Below, in pieces: positions 7,720-16,229 of a stretch of 64,000 bases of DNA. Every line of letters begins with the position of its first letter. Position 1 is the first letter of the stretch. The stretch is from contig DATEMU010000003.1 in assembly GCA_035275405.1 (NCBI GenBank), positions 744,001 to 808,000 on the forward strand, given 5' to 3'. Under the pieces are notes generated by a model. The model did not search any database and was not told where the DNA came from. It saw nothing but the letters and a program-made list of their open reading frames with translations. The translations under genes and the position numbers were made by a program. This stretch comes from Phycisphaerae bacterium (GTDB lineage: Bacteria > Planctomycetota > Phycisphaerae > UBA1845 > UTPLA1).

Positions 7720-8283
7720 ATGAGCAGCATCGCCGCGACAGGGGGCGTTTCTTTACCACAGACTTCCGCGGCGCCGGCTGCTTCGGCCGCCGGCGGCCAG
7801 GGGAACGGGGCGAACCCGGCCACGGGCCAGGTTGCGACGGGCAGCGCCTCGGGCCAGATCGCCGGCAGCGCGACCGCCACCAGCGCGGCGGCCGTCAGCG
7901 CGCAGTCCATCTCCGGCAGCAGCTACTCGCTCGACATCTCGCAGTCGCAGGGCGCGTTCCTGTCCTCGTCGGTCTCGCAGGGACTCTCCGAGGCGGACCA
8001 GCGGGTGATGATGCTGATCATGGCCCTGATCCAGATCCTGTTCGGCGGCGAGGACGATTCGAAGAACCGCGACGCGGCCTTCGGTCTAATTGGGGCGCTG
8101 CTGCAGGGCGGGTCGCAGCAGAGCGAGCAGTTCACCTATTTCGAGTACAGCGACTTTCATTACTCCGAGTCCTACTCGGAATTCCAGTCCACCTCCGTCC
8201 AGGCGGCCTCCTACGAGCAACTCTCCTCCGCCTCCGCGAACGCCGCGCCGGCCAGCGGTGGGAATCTGAATGTGACGGGCTAA
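7720..8283 (+). CDS. Hypothetical Ser/Ala-rich protein
   Basis: Unrecognised protein of 187 residues. ATG at 7720 has GAGGGGA just upstream; open frame upstream of it is not preceded by a good site. The N-terminal half is Ser/Ala/Gly-rich and low complexity (TSAAPAASAAGGQ, GSATATSAAA), with no signal peptide. A more ordered part follows (LSEADQRVMMLIMALIQILF, about residues 90-115, a hydrophobic helix), then an aromatic, acidic stretch (FTYFEYSDFHYSESYSEF) and another Ser/Ala tail. It is followed by a terminator-like hairpin at 8351. Composition suggests a self-associating or secreted structural protein, but nothing proves it. Confidence 0.6.
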   Translation: MSSIAATGGVSLPQTSAAPAASAAGGQGNGANPATGQVATGSASGQIAGSATATSAAAVSAQSISGSSYSLDISQSQGAFLSSSVSQGLSEADQRVMMLIMALIQILFGGEDDSKNRDAAFGLIGALLQGGSQQSEQFTYFEYSDFHYSESYSEFQSTSVQAASYEQLSSASANAAPASGGNLNVTG

Positions 8284-8968
8284 ACCGCAGATGGGGCAGA
8301 TCGGCGCAGATATTTTTTTGACCGAGAAAGGCCGAAAAAAAGTGAAAACGCGGCCCGGTGGGGGTCCGTTTTTTTTGTTGGTGGAACAAGATGGAACAGG
8401 GCGGAACGGGAAGACGATCCCCACAGAGGCACCGAGGGCACAGAGATTTTTTTGGCGCGCAAACGAGCGCAATCGAGCGCAATGGCGAGTCCTGAGCGTT
8501 GAGGATGGAGCGCCGCACGTCGCGGGAAAAAAACAAAGTCGTTGAATTAACCTGACAAAGTTGAATTTTGCATACATGGGCGCGGAATCTCCGGGAACAC
8601 CAGCCGTAGGCCATCGGCCATAAGCCGTAAGCTGAACGAAGTCGGCGGCTTCGCCGCTTTCTTTGTCCTCTGCCATGTATCCTCATAGACCTATTCTTGC
8701 TCACTGTGCCCTCTAAACTGAGCAGGAGAGCAGGGGAACAGGTGAGCAGGGGAGGGCCCGGGGGCTAGGGATCAGGGGCTAGGGGCTTGAGGGGGGCGGG
8801 AGGGAAGGGCCAAGGCGGCGGAAGTTCGGCCTTGCAAAGGTGTGAATACAAGCGATAGCTGTTCGCCGTGCAAGAAAACCAACGTGACACTTTTTCCGGC
8901 CTTCACGGTTTCCGCCTCTTTTCCGCCTGCAGGTGAATAGCGCTCCCCTTTCGCGTGTGGCCCATGTG
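8284..8968. repeat. Long non-coding spacer with degenerate word arrays
   Basis: 685 bp between convergent genes without a credible coding frame. It contains several runs of short near-identical words: three GCAGAT units (8287-8311) ending in T7; ACAGAGG/CCGAGGG/ACAGAGA words (8424-8443) also ending in T7; heptamers GCCGTAG-GCCATCG-GCCATAA-GCCGTAA (about 8602-8629); and GAGCAGGGG- and GGGGCTAGGG-type words (about 8720-8790). A GTTGAATT direct repeat is at 8541 and 8560. A hairpin terminator (8351-8376) lies inside. The minus-strand end belongs to the large gene ending at 8969. Confidence 0.6.
8351..8376 (+). terminator. Probable intrinsic terminator
   Basis: CGGCCC pairs with GGGTCCG across a 5-nt loop with one bulged base, followed by eight T (8369-8376). 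It lies 67 bp beyond the stop of the gene at 7720-8283. Confidence 0.55.
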
Positions 8969-11900
8969 TCAGCAGCCGCCGTATTGCAGGCAATCAACGA
9001 TGTACTGGATGTCTTCGCCGTCGGTGATCTCGTTGTAGTTCAGGTCGATCCGGTGTGCGCCGCCCGGCGGGCTGGTTTCGTTGCCCAACAGCGCCTCCAC
9101 GATGCAATCCAAGTCGCTATCGACCGTGAATTGTCCGTCGTTGTTGCAGTCCCCGGCCAGCCAGTACGTGTGCACGGAGATGGGTTCGCAAAACACCGTC
9201 TCGACGCCGTCGCGGTTGCGGGCCTTGACCACGAACTCGTAGTCGGTGTCCGGAGAGAGGCCCGTCGCCGTCGCCGTCGTCCCCTGCACCCAGAGATTCA
9301 GGCCCGTGTCACCGCCAGGGGTGAGCGAATCGAAGTAGAGGCCCGATTGGTCCACGGTGAGATTGTTAAATGTGCCCAGGGCGATCAGTTGTACGGAGTC
9401 CATCTGCAGCACGCCGGTCACCAGGCCCTGGGGCGTTTCGATGGGCGTTGACACGCTCACCTCCGTCGAAAACGCCGTTTGATTAAGTGTCGGCGCACTG
9501 TCCTGGGCGGCCACGCGGTATGAATAGGATTCGTTCGGGACTAAACCGGTGTCGGCGTAGCCCAGGCCAATTTGCCAGGAGCTGCTCGTTCCTCCCGGCG
9601 CTGCGCTCGTACATTCGAACCGGTATCGGATCGGCGGGGTGGCGTCGGTCGCCGTGGTAGCGGTCATCGTTATGGACGTTATTCCCATTAGCGCGGGAGG
9701 CGATGCGAAGGTCATCGGATTGGGCTGGGGCGGATCACATTCGTCGGGGCTAAAAGGACAATTGTCGCAGGCATCACCGAGGCTGTCGCCGTCCGAATTC
9801 TGTTGGCCGGGGTTGGCAACGAAGTCGCAGTTGTCGCAGTCGTTTTCTACGCCATCACCATCAGTATCCGTCTCGCAGGCATTGCCCGTGCCATCGTGGT
9901 TGCAATCTTCCTGGCCAGGGTTGGCCACGAATGGGCAGTTGTCGCAGTCGTCCACCACGCTGTCGTTGTCGGTGTCAGTTTCGCAGGCATCGCCGTTGCC
10001 ATCGCTGTCGCAATCTTCCTGGCCGGGGTTGGCCACATTAATGCAGTTGTCGCAACCGTCGAGGTCTCCGTCAGAGTCGGCGTCCGCCTCGCAAGCATCG
10101 GGCGTGCCGTCGGCATCGCAGTCGGCGAAGCTGAAGACATAGGCCGCGTCGACGTCGCCGAGGAAAGCCTCCTGCGTTCCGACTACCACCGTATCGCCGG
10201 AGAGCGCAACCGAGGCGCCGAAGTTGTCTCCCCATTCCGCATCCGAAAGGATCAATTTTTCCTGCTCGGTCCACACGCCGCCGGCGCGGGTGAAGGTGTA
10301 GGCTGAACCGGCGTAGGGCTCACCCGGAAGACTATCATGGACCGCACCGATCACCGCCGAGTCCCCGGAGAGCGCGACCGAGTAACCGAACAAATCATCC
10401 AGGGCCGCGTCCGAGGCGGTCAGCTTTTGCTGCTGGGTCCACACGCCTCCCGTGCGGGTGAAGACGTAAGCCGAGCCGACCTCGGTCGCGCCCGCGTGGT
10501 CATCACCGATCGCGCCGACCACCGCCGTGTCGCCGTAGAGGGTTACGGAGCCTCCGAAGTTATCTCCCGCCGCCGCGTCCGAAGCGGTCAGCTTTTGCTG
10601 TTGGGTCCAGACACCGGCGGAGCGGACAAAGACATAGGCCGAGCCGGCGTCGGTCCTGCCCAAATGGTCATCGAAGTACGCCGCTACCACCGCCGTGTCG
10701 CCGGCGATCGCAACCGACCAGCCAAACCGGTCGTCCTGGGCCGCGTCCGAGGCGGTCAGCTTTTGCTGCTCGGTCCAATCGCCATTGACACGTATGAAGA
10801 CATAGGCTGAGCCGGCGGTTGTCCCGCCCGCGTGGTCATCAGAGTACGCCCCGACCACTGCCGTATCGCCGGAGACCGCGACTGAAACGCCGAACCAGTC
10901 CTCCTCGGCTGCGTCCGAAGCGGTCAGCTTGGCTTGTTGGGACCAAACGCCTCCCGTGCGGATGAAGACGTAGGCCGAGCCGGCGTCGTTCTCACCCCCG
11001 TGGTCGTCACCGTAGGCCCCGATCACTGCCGTGTCGCCGGAGACAGCGACCGACCGACCGAAGAAGTCATTCAATGCGGCATCCGAGGCGGTCAGCTCTT
11101 GCTGCTGGGTCCACATTCCACCGGTACGGACGAAGACGGTGTCCCCGACCAGCGCTGTGTCGCCGGAGACCGCGACCGGGCCCCCGGCGGTCAGTTTGGC
11201 AAGCTGTGTGTTGAATTCACAATGATCGGGCAGATTGTTGGAATTGCAGTCGGACTCACAGGCATCGCCCTGGCCGTCGGCATCGCAGTCTTCCTGGCCG
11301 GGGTTAACGACGGTCGGGCAGTTGTCGCAGTTGTCCAGCACGCCATCAAGGTCGCTATCGCCGACCCCCTGGCAGGCATCGCCGATCCCATCGCTGTTGC
11401 AATCCTCCTGGCCGGGGTTCGCGACGAGGTCGCAGTTGTCGCAGTCGTCTTCTATACCGTCACCATCACTATGCGTCTCGCAGGCATCGCCCGTTTCATC
11501 GCTGTTGCAATCTTCCTGGCCGGGGTTGAAAACGGTCGGACAGTTGTCGCAGGGATCCACGAAGCCGTCACTGTCGGTGTCAGGGTAAGGTTCCGGGTCG
11601 CAGGCATCACCCGTGCCATCGCCGTCGCAATCCACCTGGCCGGGATTGAAGACGGTCGGACAGTTATCGCAGGTATCGCCGTGGCCGTCGCTGTCGGTGT
11701 CGAGTCCCACGCAGACGAAGACGTAGGCCGCGCCTGATTGAGAGCCACTGTTGTTAGCTTGGTTGCCGTTTACTCCGACTGCATTGCTGTCCTCGAGAAG
11801 CGCACCGACCACCACGTTGTCGCCGCTCACCGCTACCGAATAGCCAAACTGGTCACCAGGCTCGGTGTTCGACGCCTTGAGATAAGCCTTCTGATTCCAA

Positions 11901-13804
11901 ATTGTGTCGTTGCGGACGAAAACGTATGCTGCACCGGAAACTTGAGCGTCGTTATTGTTCTGGTTGCCATCCACGCCCGTGGCGATACTGTCCTCAAACA
12001 TCGCCCCGACTACCACTGTGTCGCCCGACGCACCCACCGCCCGGCCAAAATTGTCGCTCGCACCGGTGTTTGACGCCTTGAGGTAGGCCTGCTGCGCCCA
12101 CGTCGTGCCGTTACGGAAAAAGACGTATGCCGCGCCGGAAGCCGAGGCACTGTTGTCGGCCTGGTTTCCATTCACTCCCGTGGCGATGCTGGACTCGTTT
12201 GCCGCGCCGACAACCACCGTCTGCGCCGACACGGCGACGGAGCCGCCGAAGCCATCATTTGCTTCAGTGTTTGAGGCCTTCAGGTAGGCTTGCTGGCTCC
12301 AGGTCGTGCCGCTGCGGACGAAAACGTAGGCCGCGCCGGAACCGAAAGCACTATTGTCGCCTTGGTTGCCATCTACGCCCGTGGCGTTGCTATCTTCGAG
12401 GAGCGCCCCGACCGCTATGGTATCGTCCGACAGGCCCACCGAGGATCCAAACTGATCTTGCACCTCGGTGTTTGATGCCTTGAGGTAGGCCTGCTGGGTC
12501 CATGTCGCCCCGTTGCGAACGAAGACGTAGGCCGCGCCGGAACCATTCGCACTATTGTCGGCTTGATTGCCATCCACGCCCGCAGCGCTGCTGTCCTCAA
12601 GAGGCGCCCCGACCACAATGGTGTCGCCCGACACGGCCACCGAGGAACCAAATCGATCACTGGCCCCGGTGTTGGACGCCTTGAGGTAAGCCTGCTGTGT
12701 CCATGTCGCTCCGTTACGAACGAAGACGTAGGCCGCGCCTGAGCCTGTGGCGCCGTTGTCGGCTTGGTTGCCATCCACGCCCACCGCACTGCTATCCTCG
12801 CCTGACGCTCCGATCACTAAGGTGTCACCTGACAGAGCCAGCGAGGAACCAAAGTTGTCGGATGCACCCGTGTTCGATGCCTTGAGGTAGGCCTGCTGGC
12901 TCCACGTCGAACCGTTGCGGATGAAGACGTACGCCGCGCCCGCATCGCCGGCATTGTTGTTGGTTTGGTTGCCATTCACGCCCGTGGCGTCGCTATCCTC
13001 ACTTATCGTTCCGATCACGACCGTATCGCCCGATATTGCCACGGCAACACCAAAGTTATCGTTCGTATTGGTGTTCGACGCCTTGAGATAGGCCTGCTGG
13101 GCGACTGGGTCGATGACGAGCGGGTAGCGCGCCCCCTTGTCGTCGACTGTCAGCCGTAAACTGTCGCCTGCTTGTTCGAACCAGGCCGAGACGTGCGCGG
13201 AGTCGGCATCCAGCGCCGTCAGTCCGCCGTAGTTCACCACGGCCTCGCCGCTCGCGCTGAAAAAGGTCACGCTCCGGCCGTCACGGTCCACACGCGGGTG
13301 CAGATTGCCGCGTACTGCCAGTGTGAACCGCAATAAGTCCGCGCCGCCATCCGGCCTTTGATGCACCGTGTAACCATGTTCCAGGCCGCGAGCGTCGTTG
13401 ACGTACCACTCGGTCAGCTCATCATCCCATTCGTAACGGACGTGTTGGCCATCGGCTTGAATGCGGGCCGGCTCTTTCATTGAGCGTTCGGCGCCTTCGC
13501 GGCCCATGCAGGATAGCTCCAGTCCCCACGACCAGCCTCCCGCGTCGGGCGTGGACACGAAGCCGCGACCATCGAAGCGAGTTTGCCATTGCTGGCCGGG
13601 GTTGTGGGCGTGGTAGTCGCCCTCGACCGCGAAGGCTGCATGAAGATTCGCGTCGTAGGCCGCGCGGATGGAGGACCAATCCGAGGCCGAGAGACCGTCG
13701 GGGACGCCGTCAGTGTCGGTGTTGGGGCCGGCGAGAGTGGAAGTGGTCAGGAACAATGCACAGTGGATTGCAATTGCGATTCGAGGAATGATGCGCGTCG
13801 ACAC
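8969..13804 (-). CDS. Giant secreted FG-GAP / thrombospondin-3 / dockerin-like protein
   Basis: 1,611-residue exported protein of unknown role. Order: signal peptide (about 1-24); N-terminal region to about 235; seven FG-GAP-like units of about 67 residues (AYLKASNT...D.FG, SGDT.VVGA, GAAYVFVRNG); a block of thrombospondin type 3 repeats (CDNCP..NPGQ.DC, about 700-870); a second array of six full and one broken FG-GAP-like units of about 55 residues (KLTASDA...FG, AGSAYVF); a second TSP3 block; a fibronectin-like region; and a C-terminal dockerin-like pair of Ca-binding loops (GDCNNDGQFTVDSD, DLNYNEITDGED). GTG at 13804 is chosen because GGAGG precedes it by eight bases and the signal peptide starts there; the frame is open further upstream. 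Likely calcium-rich, cell-surface or matrix located. Confidence 0.88.
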   Translation of the reverse strand: MSTRIIPRIAIAIHCALFLTTSTLAGPNTDTDGVPDGLSASDWSSIRAAYDANLHAAFAVEGDYHAHNPGQQWQTRFDGRGFVSTPDAGGWSWGLELSCMGREGAERSMKEPARIQADGQHVRYEWDDELTEWYVNDARGLEHGYTVHQRPDGGADLLRFTLAVRGNLHPRVDRDGRSVTFFSASGEAVVNYGGLTALDADSAHVSAWFEQAGDSLRLTVDDKGARYPLVIDPVAQQAYLKASNTNTNDNFGVAVAISGDTVVIGTISEDSDATGVNGNQTNNNAGDAGAAYVFIRNGSTWSQQAYLKASNTGASDNFGSSLALSGDTLVIGASGEDSSAVGVDGNQADNGATGSGAAYVFVRNGATWTQQAYLKASNTGASDRFGSSVAVSGDTIVVGAPLEDSSAAGVDGNQADNSANGSGAAYVFVRNGATWTQQAYLKASNTEVQDQFGSSVGLSDDTIAVGALLEDSNATGVDGNQGDNSAFGSGAAYVFVRSGTTWSQQAYLKASNTEANDGFGGSVAVSAQTVVVGAANESSIATGVNGNQADNSASASGAAYVFFRNGTTWAQQAYLKASNTGASDNFGRAVGASGDTVVVGAMFEDSIATGVDGNQNNNDAQVSGAAYVFVRNDTIWNQKAYLKASNTEPGDQFGYSVAVSGDNVVVGALLEDSNAVGVNGNQANNSGSQSGAAYVFVCVGLDTDSDGHGDTCDNCPTVFNPGQVDCDGDGTGDACDPEPYPDTDSDGFVDPCDNCPTVFNPGQEDCNSDETGDACETHSDGDGIEDDCDNCDLVANPGQEDCNSDGIGDACQGVGDSDLDGVLDNCDNCPTVVNPGQEDCDADGQGDACESDCNSNNLPDHCEFNTQLAKLTAGGPVAVSGDTALVGDTVFVRTGGMWTQQQELTASDAALNDFFGRSVAVSGDTAVIGAYGDDHGGENDAGSAYVFIRTGGVWSQQAKLTASDAAEEDWFGVSVAVSGDTAVVGAYSDDHAGGTTAGSAYVFIRVNGDWTEQQKLTASDAAQDDRFGWSVAIAGDTAVVAAYFDDHLGRTDAGSAYVFVRSAGVWTQQQKLTASDAAAGDNFGGSVTLYGDTAVVGAIGDDHAGATEVGSAYVFTRTGGVWTQQQKLTASDAALDDLFGYSVALSGDSAVIGAVHDSLPGEPYAGSAYTFTRAGGVWTEQEKLILSDAEWGDNFGASVALSGDTVVVGTQEAFLGDVDAAYVFSFADCDADGTPDACEADADSDGDLDGCDNCINVANPGQEDCDSDGNGDACETDTDNDSVVDDCDNCPFVANPGQEDCNHDGTGNACETDTDGDGVENDCDNCDFVANPGQQNSDGDSLGDACDNCPFSPDECDPPQPNPMTFASPPALMGITSITMTATTATDATPPIRYRFECTSAAPGGTSSSWQIGLGYADTGLVPNESYSYRVAAQDSAPTLNQTAFSTEVSVSTPIETPQGLVTGVLQMDSVQLIALGTFNNLTVDQSGLYFDSLTPGGDTGLNLWVQGTTATATGLSPDTDYEFVVKARNRDGVETVFCEPISVHTYWLAGDCNNDGQFTVDSDLDCIVEALLGNETSPPGGAHRIDLNYNEITDGEDIQYIVDCLQYGGC
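10145..11195 (-). repeat. Second intragenic tandem repeat (about 165 bp each)
   Basis: Six full units plus one truncated unit encoding 55-residue FG-GAP-like repeats (KLTASDA..D.FG.SVA.SGDTAV.GA..DDH). They are shorter than the first array because they lack the GVDGNQ insert. The first unit (AKLTAGGPVAVSGDTALVGD) has lost its middle part. Confidence 0.8.
11735..13103 (-). repeat. Seven-unit intragenic tandem repeat (about 201 bp each)
   Basis: The DNA word encoding AYLKASNT recurs about every 201 bp on the minus strand (near 11880, 12080, 12280, 12480, 12680, 12885, 13085). Each unit encodes one 67-residue FG-GAP-like repeat with the insert ATGVDGNQ.DN. Units are similar but not identical. 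Confidence 0.85.
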
Positions 13805-14040
13805 GGCAAATGCCTCCGGCTCCAACCGAGGGGCATCTGTTCCCGGGCCCCAAAGGGCGCATTGTATCAATAGAAAGGGCCCGGATTCAAGGCCGAGCGC
13901 AGTATTAGGCAGGTCTCGAAGACTCGACACTACCCTACCTCGGCTCGGCGGGAGCCTCGCCCTCCCTTGCGCGGCAGGTCTCTTCCGGCGCGCCGGGATC
14001 GACGCTGTCCTACACAATTCGTCACCCACGAGGGGGGACG

Positions 14041-14589
14041 CTACGGTTTGATCCGCTGCATCGGGAATTCCTTCGACCGGGAGTTGTCCTTGTTTTCCAG
14101 GCGGACCAGGAGCTTATTCTCGCTGGCGAGGCGGTAGATGATCTTGGAGGGGAAGTCGTTGTAGGGGTCGTCGAAGACGGCTTCCTTGTCGTCCGCCTTG
14201 GTCAGCTTGAAGTTGACGACGCGTTTGTCGCGGACGGACAGGCCCTTGCCGAAGTGGCGGATGGACATGAGGGGCTGCGGGGCGCGGTCCTCGATGAGGA
14301 TGATCTCGTAGATCGTGCGCTCGGGGTCGTCGCCGATGCGGGACATGCCGACCATGACGCCGTTGCGGGCTTCGGTCCAGTGCTCCTCGAGCGGCTCCTT
14401 GGGATCGGCGCAGCGCCAGGCGCCGGTCATCCAACGGAGTTTCTCGAACTTGACCGGTCCGCCAGGGCCGCTCTTCGACTTGGCGGGTTCCTCGGGTGGC
14501 CAGGCGAGCGCGGCGGCGGCGATGAGCGCGAGGGCCAGCGCGGCGAGGAGGGACGTACCGAGGGAAAACTTCATCCGGGGACGATACAT
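14041..14589 (-). CDS. Exported DUF6265-like protein
   Basis: 182-residue protein with a Sec signal peptide (SLLAALALALIAAAALAW) followed by one domain resembling DUF6265: LRWMTGAWRC, EEHWTEARNGVMVGMSRIG, TIYEIILIEDR, and KIIYRLASENKLLVRLE. The domain looks like a small lipocalin-like barrel; no activity is known. ATG at 14589 has AAAGGAG seven bases upstream. Monocistronic, divergent from the antiporter gene with about 106 bp between them. The family assignment rests on motif memory. Confidence 0.75.
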   Translation of the reverse strand: MYRPRMKFSLGTSLLAALALALIAAAALAWPPEEPAKSKSGPGGPVKFEKLRWMTGAWRCADPKEPLEEHWTEARNGVMVGMSRIGDDPERTIYEIILIEDRAPQPLMSIRHFGKGLSVRDKRVVNFKLTKADDKEAVFDDPYNDFPSKIIYRLASENKLLVRLENKDNSRSKEFPMQRIKP

Positions 14590-14695
14590 GTTCTTGCTCC
14601 TTTGAGAGTATTGGCTCGCTTTCGTCGGGTCTTACCAGCGGCTATCCTACCGACCTTTGCGGCGAGGTCACAACTCTATTCGTTAATGGGAATCC

Positions 14696-16075
14696 ATGGT
14701 CGCAGATTCAATGGGGAACATCCCCGGGCTTATGTGGGTGGCCCCCTTTGCGGCGCTGCTCTTGTGCATCGCGATCCTGCCGCTCATCCCGCGGACGGAG
14801 GGGTGGTGGCATCACAATAAGAACAAGCTGATCGTGGCGTTGGGTTTGGGGGCCGTCACGCTGGCGTACTATTACTTTCGAGGATACGGGTTCGGCGAGG
14901 GGGACCATACCGCGCCGGCGGGATGGCCAACCGTCGGCGAGGTCCTGCACCACGGCGTCCTGCGAGAATACGTCCCGTTCATGTCGCTGCTGTTTTCGCT
15001 GTACGTGATCTCGGGCGGGATCGGAGTTCGAGGAGACATTCCGGCGCATCCGTTGACGAATGTGGCGTTTCTGGCGACCGGCAGCGTGCTGGCGAGCCTG
15101 ATCGGAACGACCGGGGCGTCGATGCTGCTGATCCGGCCGCTCCTGGCGACGAATTCGGAACGGCATCGTGTGACCCATACGGTCGTTTTTTTCATATTCC
15201 TCGTGAGCAACGTCGGCGGGACGCTTCTGCCGATCGGCGATCCGCCGCTGTTCATCGGTTACCTGCGCGGCGTGCCGTTTCTCTGGACGCTCGTGCTTTG
15301 GAAAGAGTGGGCGTTCGTGACGGCGGCGCTCCTGGTCATCTACTACTTCTGGGATCGCTCGGCCTATCGGCATGAAAAACGCCGCGATATTCAGCGCGAT
15401 GAGCGGATGGTGAAAAAGCTCGCGATCGTCGGCAAGATCAACTTCCTGTGGCTGGCCGGGGTGCTCCTGGCCACGGCTCTGCTTGATCCGAAGAAACCGA
15501 TGGCCGGCACAAACTGGACGCCCTATCCGTTTCTTCGAGAGTTTGTGCAACTGGGGCTGGTCATGCTGTCTCTGTTGATGACGCCGCGAATCGTACGCAA
15601 GGAGAACAACTTCAATTACACGGCGATCGTCGAAGTGGCGGTCCTGTTCATCGGCATCTTTCTGTGTATGCAGGTTCCGATCGAGATTCTTAACGCGCGG
15701 GGGGCGAGCCTGGGGCTGGACAGCCCGGCGAAGTTCTTCTGGGCGACGGGGACGCTGTCGAGCTTTCTGGACAACGCGCCGACGTATGTCGTGTTCTTTG
15801 AAACGGCCAACGCGATGACGCATGCGCCGGGACCGGGGATTCTTCAACTTTTGAGCGGGCACTACATCCGTCAGGATTTGCTGGTGGGGATTTCGCTGGG
15901 GGCGGTGTTCATGGGGGCGATGACGTACATTGGGAACGGTCCCAATTTCATGGTGCGTTCGATCGCGGAGCACGCGGGGGTGAAGATGCCGAGCTTTTTC
16001 GGGTACATGGTTTACAGCGGGTTTATCCTGCTGCCGCTGTTTGCGGTCGTGACGCGGATTTTCTTGTGGGGATAG
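14696..16075 (+). CDS. NhaD/CitMHS-type sodium:proton antiporter family membrane protein
   Basis: 459-residue integral membrane protein with about 11-12 hydrophobic segments. It begins MWVAPFAALLLCIAILPLIP after a short lead and carries FLVSNVGGTLLPIGDPPLFIGYLRG and, in the second half, SSFLDNAPTYVVFF and YIGNGPNFMVRSIAE, which are the paired re-entrant motifs (NxGG..P.GDPP and NAPT/GNG) of the ArsB/NhaD/CitT ion-transporter superfamily. Annotated relatives are usually called sodium:proton antiporters or putative citrate transporters; the substrate cannot be set from sequence. The start could also be ATG 14711. Probably a single-gene unit. Confidence 0.85.
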   Translation: MVADSMGNIPGLMWVAPFAALLLCIAILPLIPRTEGWWHHNKNKLIVALGLGAVTLAYYYFRGYGFGEGDHTAPAGWPTVGEVLHHGVLREYVPFMSLLFSLYVISGGIGVRGDIPAHPLTNVAFLATGSVLASLIGTTGASMLLIRPLLATNSERHRVTHTVVFFIFLVSNVGGTLLPIGDPPLFIGYLRGVPFLWTLVLWKEWAFVTAALLVIYYFWDRSAYRHEKRRDIQRDERMVKKLAIVGKINFLWLAGVLLATALLDPKKPMAGTNWTPYPFLREFVQLGLVMLSLLMTPRIVRKENNFNYTAIVEVAVLFIGIFLCMQVPIEILNARGASLGLDSPAKFFWATGTLSSFLDNAPTYVVFFETANAMTHAPGPGILQLLSGHYIRQDLLVGISLGAVFMGAMTYIGNGPNFMVRSIAEHAGVKMPSFFGYMVYSGFILLPLFAVVTRIFLWG

Positions 16076-16153
16076 GGGGGGTGGAATTTGCGGGCGGGAC
16101 AGCCACTCCACGGGGGAATCTTCCCAATAACGAGAAGTCAGTGTCCATGTTGG

Positions 16154-16159
16154 TATAAT
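16154..16159 (+). promoter_or_regulatory. Extended -10 promoter element
   Basis: TGGTATAAT (16151-16159) matches an extended -10 (TGnTATAAT). No good -35 is seen, as expected for that class. It lies about 70 bp upstream of the GTG start of the secreted protein at 16230. Confidence 0.55.
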
Positions 16160-16229
16160 CGGGGGGTAGCAAGAGTCCGCCACGGCGGATCTTTGATCGG
16201 AGCGGGGTGTACCTTCATTGGAGGTCGAA

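Noticed and set aside
8284..8790. CRISPR array in the long spacer
   Set aside because: Repeats are 7-10 bp words, not 24-40 bp repeats with unique spacers, and no cas gene is present.
9639..12483. Several plus-strand frames with repeating peptides opposite the giant gene
   Set aside because: They repeat because the gene on the other strand repeats; no start signals and no known domains.
13805..14029. N-terminal extension of the giant protein to 14029
   Set aside because: The extension lacks a signal peptide, while GTG 13804 has GGAGG at eight bases and a clear signal peptide directly after it.
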